Source: Lysinibacillus odysseyi 34hs-1 = NBRC 100172
Lineage (GTDB): Bacteria; Bacillota; Bacilli; Bacillales_A; Planococcaceae
Reading direction: 5' to 3'
NCBI RefSeq assembly: GCF_001591965.1
Contig: NZ_BCVX01000004.1
Span: forward strand, 248,001 to 312,000
DNA length: 64,000 nucleotides
Shown: positions 29,001 through 36,918 of the stretch, piece after piece
Position numbering within the stretch: position 1 is the first letter of the stretch
How the letters are laid out: each line of letters opens with the position of its first letter
Position numbers and translations under genes: made by a program
Notes under the pieces: model-generated
Seen by the model: only the letters and a program-made list of their open reading frames with translations
Told to the model about the DNA's origin: nothing
Database searches by the model: none

Positions 29001-29064
29001 TGTCATGGCTGGTTAAGCCAGGATAATGAACATTTACAATAAGTAGAGCTTTCTATAATCAGTG

Positions 29065-29112
29065 CAAAAAACCGTTGGAGCCCATTCCAGAAAGGCGCTT
29101 CAACGGTTTTCC
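29065..29112 (+). terminator. Terminator of the catabolic operon
   Basis: AAAAACCGTTGGAGC pairs with GCTTCAACGGTTTT (one-base bulge) around a 14-base loop. Confidence 0.75.
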
Positions 29113-29288
29113 GCGTTTTGGGAAAATAGCTGCTACAACATAGGCGTGTTAGCTAATTGTTATTTCTAGCATTCGGCATATACTGTCTAATGGAAAAGAA
29201 GAGAATCTATTTTGCGGGATGATACGTTTTGATTTGAAATGAAATTTAATCAAAAAGTTCTATTCAATCCTTATTAAACAACAAAGGC

Positions 29289-29330
29289 AAAACCTCCATT
29301 TAAAAAAAGTTTGATTAAAATGGAGGTTTT
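29289..29330. repeat. Perfect 13-bp inverted repeat, terminator-like
   Basis: AAAACCTCCATTT at 29289-29301 is the exact complement of AAATGGAGGTTTT at 29318-29330, with A and T tracts outside. It could terminate in either direction. The loop holds AAGTTTGAT, a motif that recurs at 29362 and, inverted, in the 33.2-kb tandem repeats. Confidence 0.7.
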
Positions 29331-29385
29331 CGTTTTAGTTAAGTATGAAAATTTTATAAAAAAGTTTGATCATTTTCTCAGGGTG

Positions 29386-29418
29386 TTGTTCAACAATCGC
29401 GCCCGATTGTTGAATAAC
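29386..29418. repeat. Short palindromic repeat, copy R1 (arms only)
   Basis: GTTGTTCAACAATCG faces CGATTGTTGAATAAC around a CGCC centre. The arms are the ends of the longer copies R2 and R3. It lies 42 bases past the HAD gene (minus strand). Confidence 0.75.
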
Positions 29419-29459
29419 GTTTCAATAAATTAACTGTTAGCATTAATACATCTTCATTA

Positions 29460-30086
29460 TTAATCAATAGTTATTAAACTTAAAATATCTTCAGGCTTTC
29501 TTAAAACATAGTCTGCTTCTTCGAAACCCTCTGTTTTTTTTGCTCCCCACAATGCTAATGCAAACTTAACACCCGCACTATGAGCGCATTGCATATCATA
29601 GATGGAATCTCCAATATACACCGTTTCTTGGTTTGAAACATTTAATTTCTCTAAACATAATAATAATGGATCAGGATCAGGCTTATGTTTAATCGTATCA
29701 TCTGCACAAACAACGGCTTTAAAATATGTCCCTAATTCAAATGGGTCGAATTCATCAATTAATTCTTGTTTAGTTTTTGAAGTCACAATACCAGTAGTAA
29801 TTGACATTTCAAATAAACGGATAATAATTTCTTTTAAATTTTCAAATACGATAACTTCATTTGAAAAGTCTAATACTGTTTTTGACCATTTAGGATGCAC
29901 TCGGTCTATATCAGTAATTCCGATCTTTTTTAAGGTTTCTTTACCTGGGATGCCTAAAGCAAATTTTAAATTTTCCAGCTCATAATATAAATTTTCTTCT
30001 TTTAAAACCTTTTGTAAAGATTTTAAAACAGCTTTTTCCGTATCTAAAATTGTTCCGTCTACATCAAAAATAATATATTTATACAA
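29460..30086 (-). CDS. HAD-family hydrolase (phosphoglycolate phosphatase-like)
   Basis: A 208-residue HAD phosphatase. Motif I is FDVDGTILDTE, with the nucleophile Asp and acid-base Asp. VTSKTK is motif II (Thr), KHKPDPDPLL is motif III (Lys), and IGDSIYDMQCAHSAG is motif IV. A helical cap lies between motifs I and II. It resembles PpaX/Gph-type phosphatases. The start is TTG at 30086, 5 bases after GGTGGGA; no better ATG is present. It is monocistronic between palindromic repeats. Confidence 0.88.
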   Translation of the reverse strand: MYKYIIFDVDGTILDTEKAVLKSLQKVLKEENLYYELENLKFALGIPGKETLKKIGITDIDRVHPKWSKTVLDFSNEVIVFENLKEIIIRLFEMSITTGIVTSKTKQELIDEFDPFELGTYFKAVVCADDTIKHKPDPDPLLLCLEKLNVSNQETVYIGDSIYDMQCAHSAGVKFALALWGAKKTEGFEEADYVLRKPEDILSLITID

Positions 30087-30197
30087 ACAAATCCCACCAA
30101 TCCAAGTTTTATATAAACCTAATATACAAAATTATACATTATTTAGAGATATTAATTCCTTTAAATAAGTCATATAGTTATTTTTTTAAATGAAATT

Positions 30198-30270
30198 TAT
30201 TCAACAATATAACCCTAAAACGCAAGAAGGGCCTTTTCTTTATTCAAGGAAAGCGCCCGATTGTGGAAGA
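30198..30270. repeat. Short palindromic repeat, copy R2 (long form)
   Basis: About 73 bases. The left arm TTCAACAATATAACCC and right arm GCGCCCGATTGTGGAA are partly complementary. The inner part is nearly identical to R3 (CTTTTCTTTATTCAAGGAAAG, hairpin-forming). It lies 60 bases past the Nudix gene. Confidence 0.7.
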
Positions 30271-30329
30271 TTGTTATTAAACTAAGACACCAGTTAGTTG
30301 AATAACTTGGGAGCCATTAATCTTAACTA

Positions 30330-30947
30330 TCAATCAAAATATACAGGTTCTTGCTGATTATACAAATGTTTAAATGCAAGTTGAATTTGTGATTCTGTAT
30401 TTCTTGCCATCGATAATTGTGGTAATTCATTTCCGGCGAAAAATTCTACGGCATCTGTTTCAATACTTTCTTTCGGTTGACCCCCAATGATTTCACATTG
30501 GATAAACATTTTATAGACGTGATATGGAGAAGGTGGATGAGGATGGCATTTTTTGTCGAATAAGGCTAATAATTTTATCGGTTTTACATCAAATCCTGAC
30601 TCTTCTTTTACTTCCTTGACTGCAACTTCACTTGGTGATAAACCTATATCACCCCATCCTCCAGGTAACGACCATTCCCTATCCTTTGTTTCTCTCACCA
30701 TTAATATTTTATCATTTCTAAATACAACAGCTCTAATATCAACTTTTGGCGTTGCATACCCAGTTTCATTTGCAAATAGTTCTTTTATAGTTGTATTGTC
30801 TATAGTTGTATGCTTTTCCAAAATTTGAACACTAATATTTCTAATCAACTCAAATCTTTCTACATCATAAACATCTTTAGAATAGGTTAGTCCGGCCTGT
30901 GCAATGGATTGAAGTTGTTTTGCCCATTCTAACCATTTAGGTTCCAT
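30330..30947 (-). CDS. Nudix hydrolase with N-terminal Hydrolase_like domain
   Basis: 205 residues. The N-terminal 60-70 residues are a helical domain found in a subset of Nudix proteins (EWAKQLQSIAQAGLTYSKDV). The Nudix box is present and intact: GGWGDIGLSPSEVAVKEVKE followed by ESG. It probably cleaves ADP-ribose or another nucleoside diphosphate derivative with Mg2+. ATG 30947 is preceded by a weak GGCGGTG. A perfect 12-bp inverted repeat lies about 70 bases upstream of the start and may be its operator. Confidence 0.88.
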   Translation of the reverse strand: MEPKWLEWAKQLQSIAQAGLTYSKDVYDVERFELIRNISVQILEKHTTIDNTTIKELFANETGYATPKVDIRAVVFRNDKILMVRETKDREWSLPGGWGDIGLSPSEVAVKEVKEESGFDVKPIKLLALFDKKCHPHPPSPYHVYKMFIQCEIIGGQPKESIETDAVEFFAGNELPQLSMARNTESQIQLAFKHLYNQQEPVYFD

Positions 30948-31015
30948 TCATTATTCACCGCCTACTTATTTTTACCTAATTTTACCTTGTTTTTATTTAA
31001 AATTAAACATTCCCA

Positions 31016-31045
31016 ACTTAAACTAACCTGCTCGTTAGTTTAAGT
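31016..31045. repeat. Perfect 12-bp inverted repeat upstream of the Nudix gene
   Basis: ACTTAAACTAAC at 31016-31027 and GTTAGTTTAAGT at 31034-31045 are exact complements around CTGCTC. It has no T-tract, so an operator for a dimeric regulator is more likely than a terminator. Confidence 0.6.
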
Positions 31046-31106
31046 AGAATCCTTCACAAATATAATTAAATATTAACTTAAATAATTAAAGTATTCTTAT
31101 TTAGTG

Positions 31107-31178
31107 TTATTCAACAATATGGCCCCTTAATTGAATAAAGCACTTTTCTTATTCAAGAAAAGCGCCCGATTGTTGAAG
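31107..31178. repeat. Short palindromic repeat, copy R3 (long form)
   Basis: The left arm TTCAACAATATGGCCC and right arm GCGCCCGATTGTTGAA flank an inner hairpin CTTTTCTTATTCAAGAAAAG. The element is about 72 bases and lies 80 bases past the permease gene. Confidence 0.75.
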
Positions 31179-31258
31179 TTGGACCGATTAAAAAATGCAG
31201 ATTTATAGCGTTAATAAATCCGCTATTCTTTAAAGAGGTGTTCATTCAACGAAACGAT

Positions 31259-32623
31259 TTATCTACTTTTAACATTTATTACTTTGTATCCAACATACAA
31301 GATTAAAAACCAAATCGGTGCAACATACAGGGCAACACGCATGTCTGGAATAAACATCATTAACACAATCACCAGTAATAAGAATGTAATGGCAATGTAC
31401 GTAGAAAGTGGATAAAGCGGAATTTTGAATTTCAGCTCGGCTACTTCCTCTTTCGTTTTTGACTTTCTAAATTTCAATTGTGCTAATAAAATAATCATCC
31501 AGCTTGTAATGACTGCAACAGTCGCAACAGCAGAAATATAGATGAACACTTTTTCTGGCACGATATAGTTTAAAATAACCGCAATAAATAAAATCATTGA
31601 TGAGAATAAAATACTTCTTCTTGGGGTTCCGTTTTTGCTAAGAGTTTTGAAATATTTAGGGCCATTCTTCTGTAATGACAAGTTGTACAACATTCTTCCT
31701 GTTCCGTATAAACCACTATTAAATGCAGACATTGCAGCTGTGATAACAACAAAGTTAATAATATGAGCTGCACCAGGGATTCCGACATGATCGAAAATTT
31801 GAACAAAGGGACTACCGTTTGAACCGACTTCGTTCCAAGGATACAGGGTCATCATGACGCCTAACGCACCAATATAGAAAATTAGAATACGCCAAACAAT
31901 GTTATTGATGGCAGAAGGTATAGACTTGCTGGGATCTTTTGCTTCTCCTGCTGAAATACCGACTAATTCAACACCACCGAACGAGAACATCACTAATACA
32001 AGGGACATTAAGATTCCGTTAAATCCATTTGGCATGAAGCCACCGTGAGACCATAAATTTTCAAAACCAATCGCTTCGCCGTGATTGCCCATACCGAAGA
32101 GAATAATGACCAACCCAAGAACAATCATGCCGATAATTGAGACAACTTTTATCATTGCAAACCAGAACTCAAATTCTCCGTAAGCTTTTACATTCGCTAA
32201 ATTCACAATTGTAATTAATACAAGTACAACAAAGGCTGTTACCCATTGAGGAATATCTGGGAACCAATAATTAATATAGACACCAACGACTGTTAATTCG
32301 GCCATCCCAACAACAATCCACATAAACCAATAGGTCCAGCCGGATAAGAATCCCGCAAAGTTTCCTAAATATTTGTTGGCATAAGTACTAAAAGAGCCTG
32401 ATACCGGTTCGGCTACAGCCATTTCTCCTAACGCTCTCATAATTGTAAAAATAACTAGTCCGCCAACTAAATAGGCTAATAAAATAGATGGGCCAGCCAT
32501 TTGGATGGTTGAGCTAGATCCATAGAACAAACCGACGCCAATGGATCCACCAAGTGCAATTAATTGCATATGTCTGTTACTTAAACCTCGTTTAAGCTGC
32601 GAATCTTGCTGATTTTCTTTCAT
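31259..32623 (-). CDS. Amino acid permease (APC superfamily, AAT type), probably phenylalanine
   Basis: 454 residues, twelve predicted helices. The AAT-family start is present: RGLSNRHMQLIALGGSIGVG. GEMAVAEPVSGSFSTYA and FSFGGVELVGISAGEA are further signatures. It imports amino acids by proton symport. Upstream on the same strand is a T-box leader whose specifier triplet reads UUC, pointing to phenylalanine limitation as the signal; aromatic-amino-acid permeases (AroP/PheP) belong to this family. ATG 32623 follows AAGGAG. Substrate is inferred from the leader. Confidence 0.9.
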   Translation of the reverse strand: MKENQQDSQLKRGLSNRHMQLIALGGSIGVGLFYGSSSTIQMAGPSILLAYLVGGLVIFTIMRALGEMAVAEPVSGSFSTYANKYLGNFAGFLSGWTYWFMWIVVGMAELTVVGVYINYWFPDIPQWVTAFVVLVLITIVNLANVKAYGEFEFWFAMIKVVSIIGMIVLGLVIILFGMGNHGEAIGFENLWSHGGFMPNGFNGILMSLVLVMFSFGGVELVGISAGEAKDPSKSIPSAINNIVWRILIFYIGALGVMMTLYPWNEVGSNGSPFVQIFDHVGIPGAAHIINFVVITAAMSAFNSGLYGTGRMLYNLSLQKNGPKYFKTLSKNGTPRRSILFSSMILFIAVILNYIVPEKVFIYISAVATVAVITSWMIILLAQLKFRKSKTKEEVAELKFKIPLYPLSTYIAITFLLLVIVLMMFIPDMRVALYVAPIWFLILYVGYKVINVKSR

Positions 32624-32679
32624 AACTTTTTACTCCTTATACTTCTAAATTTCCAAATATTTTGCTCAAAAAAGGAATA

Positions 32680-32920
32680 AAAAAAACGCCCTTTTGGATT
32701 AACCAAAAGGACGATTCAACTCGTGTTACCACCTTTAATTTATAAGCAATTCACATTACTTACCTTAAGAAGTACGGTCATTTGACGATACTCTCGCACA
32801 TGATTACGGGTGCTTACCGGCGCAGCCTACTCAGAATGATCTTTTCGGTACACAGCTCCAAGATGAATTCACAATCATTTTACATGCACCTCTCATCAAC
32901 CGGTAACTTTCTGTTCGTAA
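32680..32920 (-). promoter_or_regulatory. T-box riboswitch leader of the amino acid permease, probable Phe specifier
   Basis: Read on the minus strand, the leader has a stem I with the TTGATGAGAGG segment, a specifier region GTGAATTCATCTTGGAGC, and the T-box AAAGGTGGTAACACG (32722-32736). A terminator follows (CGTCCTTTTGG, TTAA loop, CCAAAAGGGCG, then eight T). The triplet after GTGAA is TTC (32865-32867), which would pair with the tRNA-Phe anticodon GAA. The T-box residue that contacts the acceptor discriminator is T, fitting A73 of tRNA-Phe. Uncharged tRNA would favour the antiterminator and permease expression. The T-box and terminator are clear; the specifier reading is by alignment to the usual loop position. 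Confidence 0.88.
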
Positions 32921-33147
32921 AAATAATTGATACTATTTCTTTTCATAGCCTTTATTCTATACAAATATTTTTGAATTATTTTTTATTTTACAGAAGAAAG
33001 TTTTTTTGTCAATATCATTTTTAGAATTTTTTCATAAACCGCCTACATTACATCGGGCATTATACTATCCAAATACAACTCACCGCTTAAAGAGTAAAGT
33101 GAAAGAGAATACTCCGAAAAATGTCATTTGAGTTCTTTTAAACATGT

Positions 33148-33179
33148 TATTCAACAATCTGGCCCGTTTGTAGAATAAG
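33148..33179. repeat. Short palindromic repeat, copy R4 (arms only)
   Basis: TTATTCAACAATC faces GTTTGTAGAATAA around TGGCCC. It is the same arm sequence as R1-R3, here without the inner hairpin. Confidence 0.65.
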
Positions 33180-33210
33180 AAAATATCTTGCCTATCTACA
33201 CAGGAATTTG

Positions 33211-33270
33211 ATCAAACTTTATTATAAACAATCAAACTTTATTATAAATTATCGAACTTTATTTTAAAGC
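33211..33270. repeat. Three 20-bp tandem direct repeats
   Basis: ATCAAACTTTATTATAAA occurs at 33211 and 33231 and as ATCGAACTTTATTTTAAA at 33251, exactly 20 bases apart. AT-rich; 143 bases upstream of the yqhH-like gene. Confidence 0.8.
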
Positions 33271-33412
33271 CACAATATGAGTGAATTCTATTTGAAAGCA
33301 GCCCGTTCAGAAAAACATTGCCAAATAATACATCCTATAAAACAATATCTATTCTCATACACCTCTCGTTTTCGGGCAACCTATGTAAAAATAGTAGCCG
33401 TGAGGTGTGTTT

Positions 33413-34945
33413 ATGTATATCGAAAGGTCATCGGATTGGAAGGCAGGATTTTTAAAACGTTTGGAAGAGAACGGACCTTGGGATAACTGGACTCTTTATA
33501 ATATGAGCTATGATATGGCGGAACATAACTTAATAACTGATTTTACCGGTCTGCAGGCACCGAAATATTTACCGCATTTCACACCGCTTGCCCATCAGCT
33601 GGAGGCTGCCGAAACGGTCATTGAGCGGATGAATGGCAAGGCAATACTAGCTGATGAGGTGGGTCTTGGGAAAACAATTGAAGCAGGACTTGTGCTAAAA
33701 GAATATATGATCCGCGGCCTGGTGAAAAAAGCCCTTATATTAGCGCCGGCTTCCTTGATCAACCAATGGGTAGAAGAGCTCAATAATAAATTTTTCATTC
33801 CGGCGATTGCCTATCGAAAAAAATACGGTATCGATCAGTCTGAAATCATCGTCATGAGTATGGATACGGCGAAGAAAAGCCCGCACCGGGAGCTTATTTA
33901 TGAGCAGGACTATGACATGATTATTATTGACGAAGCTCATAAGCTGAAAAACCATAAAACGAAAGTGTATGAATTTGTACAGAGCTTAAAGAAAAAGTTT
34001 TGTTTATTACTGACAGCAACACCTATCCAGAATGATGTATTTGAGCTGTTTTACTTAATTTCGTTATTGAAGCCCGGCCATTTAGGAAACTTCGAGGCTT
34101 TTCAAACTTCCTTCTCTGCAAGCAAGCGGACAGTGGAACATGAGGAATATTTAAAAGAGCTCGTAAACCAGGTGATGGTCCGTAATAGAAGACAGGATAC
34201 TGGTGTCGAATGGACGAACCGGAAGGTCCAGAATATACAGATCCAATTTACGAAAGAAGAACAGGAAGCATATGATCTGCTCACAGGATTAAAGGATATC
34301 TCCTCCGTTTTTTCCGGCGCTTTTTCAATGATCACGCTGCAGAAGGAAATCTGCAGCAGTAAGGAAGCTGCCTGTATGACGCTGAGTCATATGCTGTCAA
34401 AATGTACGAGCGAGGAAGAAATCGCGTATGCAGAGGCGGTAATGGAAAAGCTGATGAACCTTGAGGTGAACTCCAAAGCAGAAAAGGTATATGAGATTAT
34501 CTCACAGGCAGATGATAAGGTAATTATTTTTACTGAATACCGGGCCAGCCAGACCTATTTACAGTGGTATTTAGGAACAAAGGGAATAACGAGTGTACCC
34601 TTTAACGGGAAGTTCAGTAAAAGCAAGCGGGACTGGATGAAGCAGTTATTTCAGGAGAAAGCACAAGTACTCATAGCGACGGAGTCCGGAGCGGAAGGGA
34701 TTAACCTTCAGTTTTGCCACCATGTCATTAACTACGATCTACCGTGGAATCCGATGAAGCTGGAACAGCGGATCGGTCGTGTGCATCGTCTAGGTCAGGA
34801 GCATGATGTGCATATTTACAATCTCGCTATAGAAGATACAATCGAGCAGCATATTTTAGGTCTGCTCTATGAAAAAATCGATGTGTTCGAAAAGGTGGTC
34901 GGTGAGCTGGATGATATTCTCACGAGCTATAAAGAATCAATCTAG
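33413..34945 (+). CDS. yqhH: SNF2-family helicase/ATPase (YqhH-like)
   Basis: A 510-residue SWI2/SNF2 ATPase. Walker A is in ADEVGLGKTIEAG (GLGKT at 84-88), Walker B is DEAH at 173-176, motif III is LLTATPIQN. The second RecA domain carries ATESGAEGINLQF and RIGRVHRLGQ (motif VI). It is the short RapA/HepA-like form. ATG 33413 lies 6 bases after GAGGTG; a GTG 6 bases earlier is in frame. It is followed 14 bases later by the YqhG protein, the same pair seen in Bacillus subtilis. A role in remodelling transcription or nucleoprotein complexes is inferred from the family. Confidence 0.9.
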   Translation: MYIERSSDWKAGFLKRLEENGPWDNWTLYNMSYDMAEHNLITDFTGLQAPKYLPHFTPLAHQLEAAETVIERMNGKAILADEVGLGKTIEAGLVLKEYMIRGLVKKALILAPASLINQWVEELNNKFFIPAIAYRKKYGIDQSEIIVMSMDTAKKSPHRELIYEQDYDMIIIDEAHKLKNHKTKVYEFVQSLKKKFCLLLTATPIQNDVFELFYLISLLKPGHLGNFEAFQTSFSASKRTVEHEEYLKELVNQVMVRNRRQDTGVEWTNRKVQNIQIQFTKEEQEAYDLLTGLKDISSVFSGAFSMITLQKEICSSKEAACMTLSHMLSKCTSEEEIAYAEAVMEKLMNLEVNSKAEKVYEIISQADDKVIIFTEYRASQTYLQWYLGTKGITSVPFNGKFSKSKRDWMKQLFQEKAQVLIATESGAEGINLQFCHHVINYDLPWNPMKLEQRIGRVHRLGQEHDVHIYNLAIEDTIEQHILGLLYEKIDVFEKVVGELDDILTSYKESI

Positions 34946-34959
34946 AAAGGAGGGAGCCT

Positions 34960-35736
34960 ATGTATCCGCAACAGGTCCATGATTATTTGCAAACATTCTT
35001 TCAGGAAACAAATTGTCCGATTTTAACAGAGCATCCTTATTATATGGTCGTGCAGCTGACAGAAGAGATGGATAAAAAAATTATGAACAGACCGTTTTAC
35101 TGGCAGTATGTCGAGAGTGCGGGAATAGAGCCAGCACCGCTGCAGCTGACATTAGTTACAGACCGGACAAAGCTGCAAGAAGATATTAACGGCGAAATGA
35201 TCCACTTTGGTTCCCCGAGGCTCAATCGGTTGTTTGAAGCGACAAAGGAATTAGGAGCCTTCGTCAAGCTGTATGAGTACACAGGCAAGGGAAACAGTAT
35301 GACATTGACTCCATGGCTCGGTGTTAACTATAAAGTTTCCTATTACTGTCATCATACAAAGGAAATGCTTTACTCGCTCGGAATTAATTTATTGACGGGA
35401 CAAGTAGTAGAGAACTTTCAAGAGAGGCTAAAAACAAGAAATCTCCAATCAAGTATACCGGCGGATACTTTTGCGGTTCCTTATATTATTAAGCCGGCAA
35501 GGGCACTTGACCGTCTTGATGTGCTGGTGGAAGAGATGATTATAGATGATGACCATTCCTGGGCAAAGGCAGCAGAGGCAAGGTGGCTACGTGACTTGGA
35601 GGTACTCGAATACTTTTATATTGATTCGGTAACAAAACCTGAAAGCTATGAGCTTGAAAAAAAGGCACTGGAGGAACAATATACACCCCGCATTAAGGTG
35701 GATATGGTGAACGGGGGATTGTTTTATTTAAGCTAG
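34960..35736 (+). CDS. yqhG: YqhG-family protein
   Basis: 258 residues with no membrane segment. The start YPQQVHDYLQTFFQETNCPI, the ESAGIEPAPLQLTLVTD stretch, HFGSPRLNRLF and YYCHHTKEMLYSLGINLLTG match the YqhG family of Bacillales, whose function is unknown. It is linked to the SNF2 ATPase by a 14-base gap with AAAGGAGGGAG and probably works with it. A strong bidirectional terminator follows. Confidence 0.85.
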   Translation: MYPQQVHDYLQTFFQETNCPILTEHPYYMVVQLTEEMDKKIMNRPFYWQYVESAGIEPAPLQLTLVTDRTKLQEDINGEMIHFGSPRLNRLFEATKELGAFVKLYEYTGKGNSMTLTPWLGVNYKVSYYCHHTKEMLYSLGINLLTGQVVENFQERLKTRNLQSSIPADTFAVPYIIKPARALDRLDVLVEEMIIDDDHSWAKAAEARWLRDLEVLEYFYIDSVTKPESYELEKKALEEQYTPRIKVDMVNGGLFYLS

Positions 35737-35766
35737 CCTATAGTGGTGAGGGATGATTATATTTCA

Positions 35767-35805
35767 AAAGAAGCATGCGTTCCAAAAGAACGCATGCTTC
35801 TTTGT
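35767..35805. terminator. Bidirectional terminator between yqhG and the YceI gene
   Basis: AAGAAGCATGCGTTC and GAACGCATGCTTCTT are perfect complements around CAAAA, flanked by A on one side and T on the other. The two genes converge here. Confidence 0.85.
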
Positions 35806-35808
35806 ATA

Positions 35809-36333
35809 TTAAGCCGGGTTGACCTCTAGATCAACAGTAATTTTAATGTCTTTACCTACTAATACGCCGCCAGTTTCTAAAGCTGCGTTCCATGTCAAGC
35901 CGAAATCTTCACGGTTGATTTTTGTTTCAGCTTCAAATCCATATACTTCAACACCCCATGGATTTGTCCCTCTACCATTGTATGATACATCAAATGTTAC
36001 TGGTTTCGTGACATCTTTAATCGTTAGGTCGCCTGTAACTTTGTAATCTTCTCCATCTTTTTCGATGTTTGTTGATTGGAATGTAATTGTTGGATATTGT
36101 TCTACATTAAAGAAATCCGCAGAACGTAAATGATTGTCGCGATCTTCAGATTGCGTATTGATGGAAGCCGTTTGAATTTCAAATGTAATAGCTGCATTTG
36201 ATAAATCTGCTAAATCTTCTGTTGTTACTGTTGCAGAGTAGTCTTCGAACGCCCCTTTTACTTTTGATACCATCATATGCTTAACAGAGAAGCCAACGCT
36301 TGAATGTGATGAATCTACTGACCAGTTTGTCAT
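35809..36333 (-). CDS. YceI-family lipocalin-like protein
   Basis: 174 residues, cytoplasmic form without a signal peptide. The start WSVDSSHSSVGFSVKHMMVSKVKGAFEDY is classic YceI; DNHLRSADFFNVEQYPTITFQS and GDLTIKDVTKPVTF are further signatures. YceI proteins form a beta-barrel that binds polyisoprenoid or quinone-like molecules. ATG 36333 follows TAGGGGGAA. The promoter region contains an MhqR-like palindrome, so induction by quinone or aromatic electrophiles is likely (inference). Confidence 0.93.
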   Translation of the reverse strand: MTNWSVDSSHSSVGFSVKHMMVSKVKGAFEDYSATVTTEDLADLSNAAITFEIQTASINTQSEDRDNHLRSADFFNVEQYPTITFQSTNIEKDGEDYKVTGDLTIKDVTKPVTFDVSYNGRGTNPWGVEVYGFEAETKINREDFGLTWNAALETGGVLVGKDIKITVDLEVNPA

Positions 36334-36361
36334 AATTTATTCCCCCTATTTTGAAATAAAG

Positions 36362-36381
36362 ATTCTCGAATTCGAGATAAT
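36362..36381 (-). promoter_or_regulatory. MhqR-like operator upstream of the YceI gene
   Basis: TCTCGAATTCGAGA at 36364-36377 is a perfect 14-bp palindrome. Read on the minus strand with flanks it is TTATCTCGAATTCGAGAAT, very close to the MhqR operator of Bacillus subtilis (tATCTcgaAtTCgAGATa). It lies 30 bases upstream of the YceI start. Confidence 0.65.
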
Positions 36382-36672
36382 TTAATTTTAATATACATGC
36401 TCTTTCCTAATACGTCAAGAGGGAATTTTCAAATTTTTCTCATCGCACATTTGAATGAAGGGAAAACCTCAAAAAAGCAGGGGAGGTGATAATTAAGTGT
36501 AGTAATTATACGATTTCCCCGCGTATATTATTATTAAACATACAGATGGGACTGCTATTTCAAATGGAATAATAGTGGGGGATTTTAAAACGATAGGAAA
36601 AATACATTTTAAGGGATACCCATTCCCGAAAAGATGTGATATGATTGCTATGTAAGTCACTTCATTATATAC

Positions 36673-36745
36673 GGTCTTGTAGCTCAGCTGGGAGAGCACC
36701 ACCTCGACAAGGTGGGGGTCGCAGGTTCGAACCCTGTCGAGACCA
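36673..36745 (+). tRNA. tRNA-Val (anticodon GAC), with C at position 33
   Basis: A full cloverleaf: acceptor GGTCTTG/CGAGACC, D stem GCTC/GAGC, anticodon stem CCACC/GGTGG, T stem GCAGG/CCTGT with loop TTCGAAC, discriminator A. CCA is not encoded. The anticodon loop is TCGACAA, giving GAC (valine). Position 33 is C where almost all elongator tRNAs have T. Followed by a strong terminator, so it is a single-gene unit. Confidence 0.92.
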
Positions 36746-36752
36746 TCATTAA

Positions 36753-36797
36753 AAAAAGCCGCAAATCCTTCATAGGTAAGGATTTGCGGCTTTTTTG
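36753..36797 (+). terminator. Terminator of tRNA-Val
   Basis: GCCGCAAATCCTT pairs exactly with AAGGATTTGCGGC around CATAGGT, followed by six T. Confidence 0.9.
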
Positions 36798-36918
36798 TAT
36801 GCGCTTTGCAGCAGTGTCTTTTTAAGCACGATATAGGTCAGTTTCCAGCAGTTTTTTTAAATTAATGAAAACGATCTTCTTGGTGAATGACCTAGGTTGA
36901 GAGAGGATTTATATTGTC

